From: Gammaproteobacteria bacterium | GTDB taxonomy: Bacteria; Pseudomonadota; Gammaproteobacteria; Burkholderiales; Rhodocyclaceae | Assembly (NCBI GenBank): GCA_018819515.1 | Contig: JAHJPX010000007.1 | Span: 62,001-126,000 of the forward strand | Length of the DNA stretch: 64,000 bases | Reading direction: 5' to 3' | Part shown: positions 1 through 8,439 of the stretch, in pieces | Layout of the letters: every line of letters begins with the position of its first letter | Position numbering within the stretch: position 1 is the first letter of the stretch | Notes under the pieces: model-generated | Databases searched by the model: none | What the model saw: the letters and a program-made list of their open reading frames with translations, nothing else | Told to the model about the DNA's origin: nothing | Program-made: the position numbers and the translations under genes

Positions 1-922
1 CGGCTACTATGCCGACGATCCGAAGAGCGTCGGCTGGTGGGACAACATGATCGGGCCGGGCCGCGCGATCGACACCGATCGCTTCTTCGTCGTCGGGCTG
101 AACAACCTCGGCGGCTGCCACGGCTCGACCGGGCCGGCATCAATCGACCCCGCGACCGGCAAGCCCTGGGGTGCCGATTTTCCGGTGGTGACGGTGACCG
201 ACTGGGTCAATTCGCAGGCGCTGCTGGCCGATCATCTGGGCATTTCGCAATGGGCCGCCACGGTCGGCGGCAGCCTGGGCGGCATGCAGGCAATGCAGTG
301 GACGATGCAGTTTCCCGAGCGCGTTCGGCACGCGCTGGTGATCGCCGCGGCGCCCAATCTCACGGCCGAGAACATCGCCTTCAACGAGGTCGCGCGGCAG
401 GCCATCCTGACCGATCCGGAATACAAGGCGGGGCGGCGGCCGACGATCGGCCTGCGGCTGGCGCGCATGCTCGGCCACATCACGTATCTTTCGGACGACC
501 AGATGGCCGAGAAATTCGGCCGCAAGCGACGGCCCGGCTCGGGCAGCTACGGCTTCGGTGTCGAGTTCGAGATCGAGTCCTACCTCAACTACCAGGGCGA
601 CAAGTTCGCCGAGTGGTTCGATGCCGACACCTACCTGCGCATGACCAAGGCGCTCGATTATTTCGACCCGGCCGCCGAAACGGGGGGCGACCTGCAAGCC
701 GCGCTGGCGCGCGCGAAGGCGAAGTTCCTGGTGGTTTCTTTCTCGACCGACTGGCGCTTTTCGCCGGAACGCTCGCGCGAGATCGTCGATGCGCTGGTGC
801 ATAACGGCCAGGACGTCGCCTATGCCGAGATCAAGAGTGTGCACGGCCACGATTCGTTCCTGATGCAGGACGCGCACTACCACGCGATCGTGCGCGCCTA
901 TCTCGACGGAGTGACGCTATGA
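1..922 (+). CDS. metX: Homoserine O-acyltransferase (C-terminal part, 5' end outside window)
   Basis: Alpha/beta-hydrolase-fold enzyme that acylates the homoserine hydroxyl in the first committed step of methionine synthesis. The reading frame is open from base 2, so the start lies upstream of the window. The nucleophile elbow GGSLGGMQ is encoded around 266-289 (Ser codon 272-274). The acid is probably the Asp in [12 protein letters not shown], and the catalytic His lies in VHGHDSF near the C-terminus. The stop overlaps the metW start by 4 bp (ATGA), the usual metX-metW arrangement of proteobacteria. Whether the acyl donor is acetyl-CoA or succinyl-CoA cannot be read safely by eye; many proteobacterial MetX enzymes are succinyltransferases. 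Confidence 0.95.
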   Translation, partial: GYYADDPKSVGWWDNMIGPGRAIDTDRFFVVGLNNLGGCHGSTGPASIDPATGKPWGADFPVVTVTDWVNSQALLADHLGISQWAATVGGSLGGMQAMQWTMQFPERVRHALVIAAAPNLTAENIAFNEVARQAILTDPEYKAGRRPTIGLRLARMLGHITYLSDDQMAEKFGRKRRPGSGSYGFGVEFEIESYLNYQGDKFAEWFDADTYLRMTKALDYFDPAAETGGDLQAALARAKAKFLVVSFSTDWRFSPERSREIVDALVHNGQDVAYAEIKSVHGHDSFLMQDAHYHAIVRAYLDGVTL

Positions 923-1539
923 CCGACGCCGAACTGGCCCACGTGGCGCTGGGACGCGCCGATTTCGACGTCATCGCCGGCTGGGTGCAGCCGGGCGAGC
1001 GGGTGCTCGATTTGGGCTGCGGCGACGGCGCCATGCTCAAGGGCCTGATCCAGACGCGCGGCGTGCTCGGCTGGGGCGTCGAGCTGGACGACGCCAAGGT
1101 GCTGGCGGCGATCAGGAACGGCGTGAACGTGATCCAGGGCGATCTCGAAGGCGGCTTGGCCGACTTCGAGGACGGCGCCTTCCATCACGTCATCCTGTCG
1201 TTGACGCTGCAGGCGATGCGCCACACCGAGACGATCATCAACGAGATGCTGCGCGTCGGCCGCGAGGCGGTGGTGAGCTTTCCGAACTTCGGCTACTGGA
1301 AGCATCGCCAGGCGATTCTCAACGGCCACATGCCGGTTTCCGAGAGCCTGCCGCACCAGTGGTACAACACGCCCAACGTGCGCTTCTTCACGATTGCCGA
1401 CTTCGACGCCTTTTGCGCCCAGCGCGGCATTCTGGTGCGGGAGCGCAAGGTGTTCGACGACGGCCGCGAGATCACCGAGGAGCACAACTTCCTCGGCAGC
1501 ATCGGCGTCTATCGGCTCGGCCGGCGCAGGAACCCTTGA
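919..1539 (+). CDS. metW: Methionine biosynthesis protein MetW
   Basis: A 206-residue class I SAM-methyltransferase-fold protein. The glycine-rich SAM loop [12 protein letters not shown] is at about residues 31-42, and the later [12 protein letters not shown] segment is typical of MetW. It is translationally coupled to metX (ATGA overlap). In other proteobacteria MetW is needed with MetX for methionine synthesis, and is thought to act on or stabilise MetX rather than work as an independent methyltransferase. The gene ends inside the left arm of an inverted repeat shared with the convergent gene at 1568-2470. Confidence 0.93.
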   Translation: MTDAELAHVALGRADFDVIAGWVQPGERVLDLGCGDGAMLKGLIQTRGVLGWGVELDDAKVLAAIRNGVNVIQGDLEGGLADFEDGAFHHVILSLTLQAMRHTETIINEMLRVGREAVVSFPNFGYWKHRQAILNGHMPVSESLPHQWYNTPNVRFFTIADFDAFCAQRGILVRERKVFDDGREITEEHNFLGSIGVYRLGRRRNP

Positions 1540-1579
1540 ACAAGCATTGCCACCACGCGGGGCTTGTTCAGCGGTTCCT
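1528..1579. terminator. Bidirectional terminator-like inverted repeat between convergent genes
   Basis: The left arm 1528-1545 (AGGAACCCTTGAACAAGC) pairs with the right arm 1562-1579 (GCTTGTTCAGCGGTTCCT) at 16 of 18 positions around a 16-base loop. The metW stop (1537-1539) lies in the left arm and the stop of the minus-strand epimerase gene (1568-1570) in the right arm. The hairpin can therefore serve both transcripts. There is no long T-run. Confidence 0.7.
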
Positions 1580-2470
1580 TAGATAGCGCGGCGCGACATC
1601 CTCCAGCGCCGCCGCCGCGAGGTTGAACGGCAGGGTGCGACCCTCCGCGCAAACGTTCGGCACGCTCATCGAGCGCAGGTTGTCGCGGGTCATCGGCCCG
1701 CCCACCACTTCCAGGAGGTACGCCTGCAGCCACGAAAACAGCGGCGACAAGCCGAGCACGGCGCGGCGGCGCCCGGTCACGCGGGCAGTGAGCTTGACCA
1801 GCTCGCGCAGGGTGTACTGGCGCGGCCCGCACAACTCGAAGGTCTTGCCGTCCGCCTCCGGCCGCAACAGCGCCTCGACGATCGCGTCGGCGACATTGCC
1901 GACCCAGACCGGCTGAAAGCGGGCGTCCGGCGACGCCAGCGGCATGATCGGCAGGTACTTGAGCAGGCGGGAAAACATGGTCAGGAAGGAATCGCCATCG
2001 CCGAATACCACAGACGGACGAAATATCGTCGCGTTCGGGAACGCCTTTCGCACCGCGTTTTCGCCGGCCGCTTTGGAGCGCAGGTAGCCGGACGGCGCGT
2101 CGGCCGCGGCCTTCAGCGCCGACAGGTGGGCAAGCTGGGGAATGCCCGCCGCCCAGGCGGCCCGGGCCAGGCGGTCGGGCAGAGCAACATGGGCGCCGGC
2201 AAAACCGGGGCCATAAGGTTCGCCGTTGCCGCCCCTGAGCACGCCGACCAGATTCACGAGCGCGTCCTGCCCCGCGCACAAACGCGCCAGCGCCGCATCA
2301 TCGTCGAGGTCGATCTCCACCACGTCGACGGTCGGCAGCAGGATCAGGTGTTTGGCGCGTTCGCGGCGGCGCGTCGCCACGGTGACGCGCAAGCCGCGCG
2401 CCGCGAGCCGGCGGGCAACATGGCTGCCTATGAAGCCCGAGCCGCCGACAAGCAGAACACTCTCGATCAT
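1568..2470 (-). CDS. NAD(P)-binding epimerase/dehydratase-like protein (complex I NDUFA9-like family)
   Basis: About 300 residues. The N-terminal Rossmann motif is LLVGGSGFIGSHVARRLAAR, with an atypical-SDR layout (a YLRSKAAGEN-like YxxxK segment near residue 125). The frame stays open upstream to 2671, but the start at 2468-2470 (MIESVLLVGGSG) is preferred. It puts the nucleotide-binding strand at the N-terminus and gives a 4-bp ATGA overlap with the upstream slt gene. Proteins of this family are annotated as complex I NDUFA9-like or NAD-dependent epimerases in betaproteobacteria. The substrate is unknown. Confidence 0.85.
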   Translation of the reverse strand: MIESVLLVGGSGFIGSHVARRLAARGLRVTVATRRRERAKHLILLPTVDVVEIDLDDDAALARLCAGQDALVNLVGVLRGGNGEPYGPGFAGAHVALPDRLARAAWAAGIPQLAHLSALKAAADAPSGYLRSKAAGENAVRKAFPNATIFRPSVVFGDGDSFLTMFSRLLKYLPIMPLASPDARFQPVWVGNVADAIVEALLRPEADGKTFELCGPRQYTLRELVKLTARVTGRRRAVLGLSPLFSWLQAYLLEVVGGPMTRDNLRSMSVPNVCAEGRTLPFNLAAAALEDVAPRYLRNR

Positions 2471-4440
2471 GGCAACTTGAGGGCCGCCGTATCGCTGTCG
2501 TCTGCCGGGCCGATGGTGCCGAGGCGTGCCTTGAGCGATCGTGGTTCGCTGTTGAGCAGGATGGAATAGTAGACCGCGTTGCTCATCACTTTCTTGACGT
2601 AGTCGCGCGTCTCGTTGAACGGGATGGTCTCGACATAGATGGCGCCTTCCAGCGCCTGTTCGCTTCGCCACTGGCGGGCGCGTCGCGGTCCCGCGTTGTA
2701 CCCTGCGGAAGCGAGCACCGGCTGGTCGTCGAGCGAGTCCAGCACCATTTTCAGGTAGCTGGTGCCCAGTGAAATGTTGGTATCCAGATCGTGCATGCGC
2801 GACGGATGATAGTCGGCCAGCCCGATCTTGCGTGCCACCCAGCGAGCGGTGGTCGGCATCAGTTGCATCAGGCCGCGGGCACCGGCGGCCGAGCGCGCAT
2901 CGGCGACAAAGCGGCTCTCCTGGCGCATCAGACCGTAGACCCAGGCGCTATCGAGCGTCGCCTCGCTCACCTTGGCGCCGATCTCGTCGCGGAACGGTAT
3001 CGGGTAGCGCAAGCGGAAATCGTGCTGCCCCTGCGTCCGCTCCGCCGCCGAGATGCCGCGGTCGATGGCCCCTTGGCGACCGGCAAACTCCGCTGCCGCC
3101 AGCAAGTGGCGATCGTCCATGCCGCGCAGGTACCAGGCCCATTCGCGCACGGCTTCGAGTCGCATGTCGGGCTCCGGATCGGTACGTAGCACGGCCAGCG
3201 CGCGACGCAGCCCCGGGTTGGCCTCGACCTCGGCCAGTTCGGCCGCCGTCGGCGGCTCTGCGGGTTCCGGCAACGCAACCGGCCAACCGAGTTCCTCATT
3301 GGCCAGATGGCCATAGAAGTCGTGCCGTTCGGCAATCCCGAGGAACAGCGTTCTTGCTTCTTCCTTGCGACCCTGTGCCGCGTGAGCGCGCCCCAGCCAG
3401 TAGATCCACTCCGGTTGCGCAGCCAGTTTCTGCGGCATGCGCCCGACGGCCCGGTCAAGTGCCGCCCAGTCCTGCGCGCGCAATGCGGCTCGTGCATGCC
3501 AGGCATGCTGTTCCTCGGAGAGATTGGCGTCGTCCGCCAGCGCGTACCAGCCAAGCGCTTCTGGCAAATGGTCGAGCGCGGCCCGCCAGGCAATCTGCCC
3601 CCAAGTGTAGGCGCGGTCGTCGGCCGCGTAGTACGCCTCAAGGGCGCGCCAGCGACGCGACGCTTCGATCGGATCCTTGCGGCTCAAGCGTACGACGGCG
3701 TACAGCGCCAGCTCGCGCCCACCGCGCGTCGCGGCGAAATTGGCCGGCAGCCGATCAAGGTAGCGGGCGGGGTTGTCCGTCGCGGCGTCCAGCTTGCGCG
3801 AATCGATCGCTTGTTCGGTCGGCAGCTTGCCCGCAACCGCCCGCGCCGCGCTGAATCTGCGCTGCTCGACCAGAAGGCGCAGGCGTGTCCAGACATCGTC
3901 GGTGCGCAGGCGCTTGTCGGCAAGCAGGCGATCCATCAGAGGATCGCAGACGTCGGGAAGATCGATGACGGCAAACCAAAGCTGTCGCGCATCGTCGAGC
4001 GCCGTCGCGTCCTGCCGGCGTTCCAGACGCGCCCGCAAGGCATAACAACTCAGCTCCCGGTCGGCTTCGAGCAGCGTCGGATATTCCTGCTGGAAGGTCT
4101 TCCAGTCCTCGCGCATACCCAGTCGCCGCAGCCACGCGGCGCGCAGCTTCTCGGCCTGATACGAACCCGCCTCGCGCTCGAGGAACGCGCCGACCCCCTC
4201 GTCGGAATCCTCCTCGATGCGCAACCGCAATTGCCAGTACTCGACCCACGGCGCAAACTCGCTGCTCCGCAGCGACTCGGCCGCGTGCGCCAGATGCACG
4301 CGTTCCTCGGCCTTGAATGCCTCCCGCGCTTCGGCAAAGCGCGACGCGTCATCGCGGGTCGCGGTGGCGACCGGCGTCGCGGCCGCCATCAGCACTACAG
4401 CCGTAGCGGTCTTGATGATCGTATATAGTCGCGAAGACAT
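2467..4440 (-). CDS. slt: Soluble lytic murein transglycosylase
   Basis: A 657-residue periplasmic muramidase-like enzyme that cleaves peptidoglycan to 1,6-anhydromuropeptides. The N-terminus (about residues 1-27) is a signal peptide. A long alpha-superhelical region (about 30-480) is followed by the catalytic SLT domain. The catalytic Glu is Glu508 in VYGLMRQESRF, with the family motifs GLMQLMPTTA (about 523-532) and AGYNAGP (about 579-585). Length matches the Slt70 family. It is divergent from the folate gene at 4457 with only 16 bp between the starts, so both promoters must overlap neighbouring coding DNA. It is upstream of and coupled to the epimerase gene. Confidence 0.94.
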   Translation of the reverse strand: MSSRLYTIIKTATAVVLMAAATPVATATRDDASRFAEAREAFKAEERVHLAHAAESLRSSEFAPWVEYWQLRLRIEEDSDEGVGAFLEREAGSYQAEKLRAAWLRRLGMREDWKTFQQEYPTLLEADRELSCYALRARLERRQDATALDDARQLWFAVIDLPDVCDPLMDRLLADKRLRTDDVWTRLRLLVEQRRFSAARAVAGKLPTEQAIDSRKLDAATDNPARYLDRLPANFAATRGGRELALYAVVRLSRKDPIEASRRWRALEAYYAADDRAYTWGQIAWRAALDHLPEALGWYALADDANLSEEQHAWHARAALRAQDWAALDRAVGRMPQKLAAQPEWIYWLGRAHAAQGRKEEARTLFLGIAERHDFYGHLANEELGWPVALPEPAEPPTAAELAEVEANPGLRRALAVLRTDPEPDMRLEAVREWAWYLRGMDDRHLLAAAEFAGRQGAIDRGISAAERTQGQHDFRLRYPIPFRDEIGAKVSEATLDSAWVYGLMRQESRFVADARSAAGARGLMQLMPTTARWVARKIGLADYHPSRMHDLDTNISLGTSYLKMVLDSLDDQPVLASAGYNAGPRRARQWRSEQALEGAIYVETIPFNETRDYVKKVMSNAVYYSILLNSEPRSLKARLGTIGPADDSDTAALKLP

Positions 4441-4456
4441 GTTTCGAGCTTAGCAC

Positions 4457-5056
4457 ATGGCCATGTCCGAATTATCCTGCAATCAGGGGCCCGATCCCGC
4501 CGCCTTTCGTTCCATAGTGCGGCGGGAGAGGATCGCCGCCCGCCTCGCGCTGCCGCGAGCGGAACATGCGCGTGCTTCCGCATTGATCGAGGCCGGTCTG
4601 GAATCAATGCTGTCATCGTGGCCGGCGCAGGTGATCGCCTTTTGCTGGCCGCTGCGCGGGGAATTCGATTGCCGGCCGCTGGTCGAGCGCCTGCTGCACC
4701 GCGGCTGGCGCGCCGCGCAACCCGTGGTGATCGCCCCTGCAACGCCGATGGTATTTCGCCCGTGGACGCCCGCCGCCGCGATGACCACGGATCATTACGG
4801 CATCCCGATTCCCGCCGGCAGCGATACGCTCGCTCCCGACGTCGTGCTGCTGCCGCTGGTGGCGTTCGACGCGATGGGCTATCGTATCGGCTATGGGGGC
4901 GGATATTTCGATCGAACGCTCGCGACGCTGTCGCCGAGGCCATATGCCATTGGCGTCGGGTTCGAGTTGGCACGCATGGACTCCGTGTTTCCCGCGGATC
5001 ATGACATTCGTCTGGATGCGATCGTCACCGAATCAGGCGCCTCCCTGCTGTCATAG
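4457..5056 (+). CDS. fau: 5-formyltetrahydrofolate cyclo-ligase
   Basis: A 199-residue MTHFS-family enzyme converting 5-formyl-THF to 5,10-methenyl-THF with ATP, recycling a folate by-product in the cytosol. The C-terminal family signature GYRIGYGGGYFDRTL is at about residues 146-160, and the Arg-rich N-terminal ATP/folate-binding helix is present. The start could be Met1 or Met3 (MAMSELS). It is divergent from slt. Confidence 0.92.
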   Translation: MAMSELSCNQGPDPAAFRSIVRRERIAARLALPRAEHARASALIEAGLESMLSSWPAQVIAFCWPLRGEFDCRPLVERLLHRGWRAAQPVVIAPATPMVFRPWTPAAAMTTDHYGIPIPAGSDTLAPDVVLLPLVAFDAMGYRIGYGGGYFDRTLATLSPRPYAIGVGFELARMDSVFPADHDIRLDAIVTESGASLLS

Positions 5057-5094
5057 CGCTTGATTTTGCACGGCTTCCGGACCATGATTCCGCC

Positions 5095-6123
5095 ATGACC
5101 AACCCGCCCGTCGCCGACCTGCCGTTGATAGTATTGCAGCCCGTGGTCGACGGCCATCATGCCTGGGTGGCCATGTTGCTGCGTGCCAACCCGCTGCCGG
5201 ACGAAGGCGCTCAGAAACGCCTGTTCGACGCCGCCGGCCTGGCCGAAGCGCTCGACGGCCTGCCATGTGTGGTGCCGGCACTTGGCACTGCTGCCGAAAC
5301 GACCGACGGTTACATTCGCCATATTCCGGCCGAAACCGCAAGCGACCCGGCGTCCGCGGCCAGCGAGGTTCCGGTGAAGCATGGTGGCGGGCCCTTCATG
5401 GCGCTCGGCGTCGACAGCTTCTCCGCTTTCGAACGCTGCCGCAAGAGCGGCTTTAGCTGGTTTGCCGGCAACTACGCGCTACAGCCGATCCCCGGCATGT
5501 CCGCGCGCAATGCCGCCCGCCATACGCGGGTATTGCAGTTGCTGACGCTGATTGGCCGTGAAGCCGAGTCGCGCGAGCTGGAAGAGGTCGTCAAGCAGGA
5601 TCCGCAACTCTCCTATCAGTTGTTGCGCCTCGTCAATTCGGTGGCCTTTTCGCCCGGGCGCACCATCACCAGCTTCACCCACGCAATCACCATGCTCGGT
5701 CGCAAGCCGATGCAGCGCTGGCTGCAATTGCTGCTGTACGCCCGGCCGGACGAAGGCGGCCACAGCCCCTTGCTGCCGCGCGCCGCATTGCGTGCCGCAC
5801 TGATGGAACAGCTTTTTTCGTCCGGCACCGAGGCGATGCGCGAACTGGCCTTCATGGCCGGCATGTTCTCGCTGCTGGACGTCATGATGAACGAGAGCAT
5901 GACCAAACTGCTCGCCCCCCTGCAACTGGCCGTCGAGGTTAACCGCGCGCTGCTGGGACGCCGCGGCGCGCTCGGGCCGGCGCTGCATGCCGTGGAAACC
6001 AGCGAAAAGAACGCCGCCGCGTTGGGGGTCGCGCTTGACGATGCGCATATTCCCCACGGCGTCTGGACGGGGGCGCTGATCCGCGCCTGCCATTGGGCGG
6101 TTCGCGTCAGCCGCGAAGCGTGA
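5095..6123 (+). CDS. HDOD-domain signalling protein with a degenerate EAL-like N-terminus
   Basis: 342 residues. Residues ~1-135 resemble an eroded EAL domain: the opening LIVLQPVVDGHHAWVAMLLR corresponds to the start of EAL-HDOD proteins and SFSAFERCRKSGFSWFAG to its end. I see no ExLxR/EAL catalytic motif and the domain is much too short to hydrolyse c-di-GMP. Residues ~140-335 are an HDOD domain (LEEVVKQDPQLSYQLLRLVN, followed by ITSFTHAITMLGRKPMQRW), a non-catalytic HD relative common in bacterial signalling. It is followed by a small secreted-protein gene. Function is inferred as a regulatory scaffold of the YuxH/CdgJ kind. Confidence 0.85.
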   Translation: MTNPPVADLPLIVLQPVVDGHHAWVAMLLRANPLPDEGAQKRLFDAAGLAEALDGLPCVVPALGTAAETTDGYIRHIPAETASDPASAASEVPVKHGGGPFMALGVDSFSAFERCRKSGFSWFAGNYALQPIPGMSARNAARHTRVLQLLTLIGREAESRELEEVVKQDPQLSYQLLRLVNSVAFSPGRTITSFTHAITMLGRKPMQRWLQLLLYARPDEGGHSPLLPRAALRAALMEQLFSSGTEAMRELAFMAGMFSLLDVMMNESMTKLLAPLQLAVEVNRALLGRRGALGPALHAVETSEKNAAALGVALDDAHIPHGVWTGALIRACHWAVRVSREA

Positions 6124-6173
6124 TTGCGCGTTAAGATTGCGCATCCGCCAGACAATTCTTTAGGAATCGGGCC

Positions 6174-6413
6174 GTGATCCGGAATCTGTTTTTAGTCGTC
6201 TCCATGCTTGCCGCCGCCGGCGTCGCGGCGGCGCCGCCAAAAGTCAGCAATGGCGATACGCCGCCAGCGCGCAACGCGACACCCGCCGGTGGCGACCGCG
6301 CGGCCGCCGACGCCGAAGCCGAGCGTCGCGCCAAGGCGCGGGAGGCCCTGCGCGCCCTGAAGGGCCAGAAATCTGACGACAAGGGCAAGGACCGCAAGTC
6401 CGACGGGCGCTGA
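6174..6413 (+). CDS. Small secreted hypothetical protein carrying a repeat-encoded segment
   Basis: 79 residues. The signal peptide MIRNLFLVVSMLAAAGVAA is followed directly by KVSNGDTPPARN, encoded by a copy of the dispersed 24-bp repeat (6239-6262). The tail is a highly charged Ala/Arg/Lys/Asp-rich low-complexity sequence (EAERRAKAREALRALKGQKS). I recognise no family. The proper signal peptide suggests it is translated, but the mature protein is probably disordered. It sits between the HDOD gene and the convergent ilvA. Confidence 0.6.
   Translation: MIRNLFLVVSMLAAAGVAAAPPKVSNGDTPPARNATPAGGDRAAADAEAERRAKAREALRALKGQKSDDKGKDRKSDGR
6239..6262 (+). repeat. Dispersed 24-bp repeat, copy 1
   Basis: 21 of 24 positions match the consensus (A-run plus GTCAGCCGTGGCGACACGCC). 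It lies within the small secreted-protein gene and is read there as KVSNGDTP. Confidence 0.8.
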
Positions 6414-6451
6414 ACGTCTTGGCGGGCCGGCCGGCGGCCGACACGCCCGCC

Positions 6452-7972
6452 TTATCCCAGAAACAACTTGTAGGCGGGGTTGCCGGACTCGTCCCAGTGG
6501 CGGTAGCCGAGTTCCTTGAGGAAGACCCTGAAGGCCTTCATCTCCCGCTTAGGCACCTGCATGCCGACCAGCACCCGGCCATAGTCGGCACCGTGGTTGC
6601 GGTAGTGGAACAGCGAAATGTTCCAGCCCTTGCTCATGTGGTCGAGGAAATTGAGCAGCGCGCCCGGCCGTTCGGGAAACTCGAAGCGGTAGAGCAGTTC
6701 GTCGGCAAGCCCGGGGGCACGCCCGCCGACCATGTGCCGCACGTGCACCTTGGCCATCTCGTCGTCGGTGAGGTCGAGCGTCGGCAAACCGTGCTTCTTC
6801 AGCGACTCGACCAGCCGGCGCGACTCGTCGCGGTCGGCGACTTGCACACCGGCAAACACGTGCGCCTCCTTGGCGTCTGAATAGCGGTAGTTGAATTCGG
6901 TGACGGCACGCCTGCCAATGAGGCTGCAGAACTTGCGGAAGGAGCCGGGCTTCTCGGGAATCGTCACCGCCAGTACGGCCTCCCGCTGCTCGCCGATTTC
7001 GGCGCGTTCGGCTACGAAGCGCAGACGGTCGAAATTCATGTTGGCGCCGGAAGCCACCGCCACCAGTGTCTTGTCTTGCGCCCCGGTTGCCTTTACCCAG
7101 GCCTTGGCGCCGGCCACAGCCAGTGCACCGGCGGGTTCGAGAATCGAGCGGGTGTCCTCGAAGACGTCCTTGATCGCGGCGCAGATCGCGTCTGTGTCGA
7201 CCAGCACGACCTCGTCGACATACTGCCGGCAGAGCCGGAACGTTTCCGCGCCGACGTACTTGACCGCCGCGCCGTCGGCAAACAGGCCCACCGAATCGAG
7301 CCGCACCCGCCGGCCGGCCGCGAGCGACCTCGCCATCGCGTCGGCATCCGCGGCTTCGACGCCAATCACCTTGGTCCGCGGCCGCAAGCGCTTGATATAG
7401 GCGGCGACGCCCGAGATCAGGCCGCCGCCGCCGATGCAGCAGAACACCGCGTCGATTTCGTCCGGGTGCTGGCGCAGGATTTCCACCGCAATGGTGCCCT
7501 GGCCGGCGATCACGTCCGGGTCGTCGTAGGGGTGGACGAAGGTCAGCTTCTGTTTCCTCTCCAGCACCAGCGCATGTGCGTAAGCCTCGTCGTAGGAATC
7601 ACCGGCCAGCACCACCTCGACGTTGGAGTTCCCGTGTTTTCTGACGGCGTCGATCTTGATCTGCGGCGTCGTCGTCGGCATCACGATCACCGCCCGGCAG
7701 CCGAGTTCGCGGGCCGCCAGCGCAACACCCTGCGCGTGATTGCCGGCCGAAGCGGCAATCACGCCGCGCTTCCGCTGCGCCGGCGTCATGTGCGCCATCT
7801 TGTTGTAGGCTCCGCGCAGCTTGAACGAGAACACCGGCTGCATGTCCTCGCGCTTGAGCAGCACACGATTGCCTATACGGGCTGAGATGTTCGGCGCCAG
7901 CTCGAGCGGCGTTTCGATGGCCACGTCGTAGACGCGGGCGTTAAGGATCTTTTCCAGATAGTCGGGATGCAT
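6452..7972 (-). CDS. ilvA: Threonine ammonia-lyase, biosynthetic
   Basis: A 506-residue PLP enzyme converting threonine to 2-oxobutanoate and ammonia, the entry to isoleucine synthesis. The PLP lysine is Lys51 in SFKLRGAYNKM, the substrate/PLP loop is SAGNHAQG (75-82), and the Gly-rich phosphate loop is CCIGGGGLISG. The C-terminal ~170 residues carry two ACT-like regulatory subdomains (FNYRYSDAKEAHVFAGVQV and ISLFHYRNHGADYGRVLVG), which distinguish the feedback-regulated biosynthetic enzyme from the shorter catabolic one. It is divergent from yqaA. Confidence 0.95.
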   Translation of the reverse strand: MHPDYLEKILNARVYDVAIETPLELAPNISARIGNRVLLKREDMQPVFSFKLRGAYNKMAHMTPAQRKRGVIAASAGNHAQGVALAARELGCRAVIVMPTTTPQIKIDAVRKHGNSNVEVVLAGDSYDEAYAHALVLERKQKLTFVHPYDDPDVIAGQGTIAVEILRQHPDEIDAVFCCIGGGGLISGVAAYIKRLRPRTKVIGVEAADADAMARSLAAGRRVRLDSVGLFADGAAVKYVGAETFRLCRQYVDEVVLVDTDAICAAIKDVFEDTRSILEPAGALAVAGAKAWVKATGAQDKTLVAVASGANMNFDRLRFVAERAEIGEQREAVLAVTIPEKPGSFRKFCSLIGRRAVTEFNYRYSDAKEAHVFAGVQVADRDESRRLVESLKKHGLPTLDLTDDEMAKVHVRHMVGGRAPGLADELLYRFEFPERPGALLNFLDHMSKGWNISLFHYRNHGADYGRVLVGMQVPKREMKAFRVFLKELGYRHWDESGNPAYKLFLG

Positions 7973-8024
7973 CGCCGCTGAGATGTTCTACAAAGTAGCG
8001 GAGCGTAGCAGGTAACATCCCGCC

Positions 8025-8435
8025 ATGGAATTCCTCGCCTCGCCGGAAGCCGGTCTTACCGGCCTGTTTCTCTCCAGCTTTCTCGCGGCGACGTTGCTGC
8101 CCGGCGGCTCGGAGGCGGTCCTGTTCGCGCTGCTGAAACTGCATCCGGATCAGGCCGTGCCGGCGCTCGTGCTGGCGACCATCGGCAACACGCTCGGCGG
8201 CATGACGACCTACGGCATGGCGCGCCTGCTACCGGAAAGGAAGCTTCCCGAAAAGTCAGCCGTGGTGGCACGCCACGGCGCGCCGATTCTCGTCCTCGCC
8301 TGGGCGCCGATCATTGGCGACGCGCTGTGCGCCGCCGCCGGCTGGCTGCGCCTGCCCTGGCTGCGATGCGCACTGTGGATGGCGCTGGGCAAGGCGCTGC
8401 GCTATGGCGTGGTGATGGCCGGCGCCACCCTCTGA
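8025..8435 (+). CDS. yqaA: YqaA-family small membrane protein (DedA-related)
   Basis: 136 residues with three or four hydrophobic segments. Family landmarks are the N-terminal SFLAATLLPGGSEAVL, the central NTLGGMTTYGMARLLP, and the C-terminal AWAPIIGDALCAAAGWLRLP. The loop between helices (PEKSAVVARHGA, residues ~74-85) is encoded by a copy of the dispersed repeat. From memory, the E. coli protein has a different sequence of roughly similar length there. The transported substrate, if any, is unknown. It ends 5 bp from the convergent chemotaxis gene. Confidence 0.87.
   Translation: MEFLASPEAGLTGLFLSSFLAATLLPGGSEAVLFALLKLHPDQAVPALVLATIGNTLGGMTTYGMARLLPERKLPEKSAVVARHGAPILVLAWAPIIGDALCAAAGWLRLPWLRCALWMALGKALRYGVVMAGATL
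8251..8274 (+). repeat. Dispersed 24-bp repeat, copy 2
   Basis: 22/24 match, inside yqaA and read as EKSAVVARH. Here the 3' side extends into a hairpin, CCGTGGTG-GCA-CGCCACGG. Confidence 0.85.
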
Positions 8436-8439
8436 ACGC

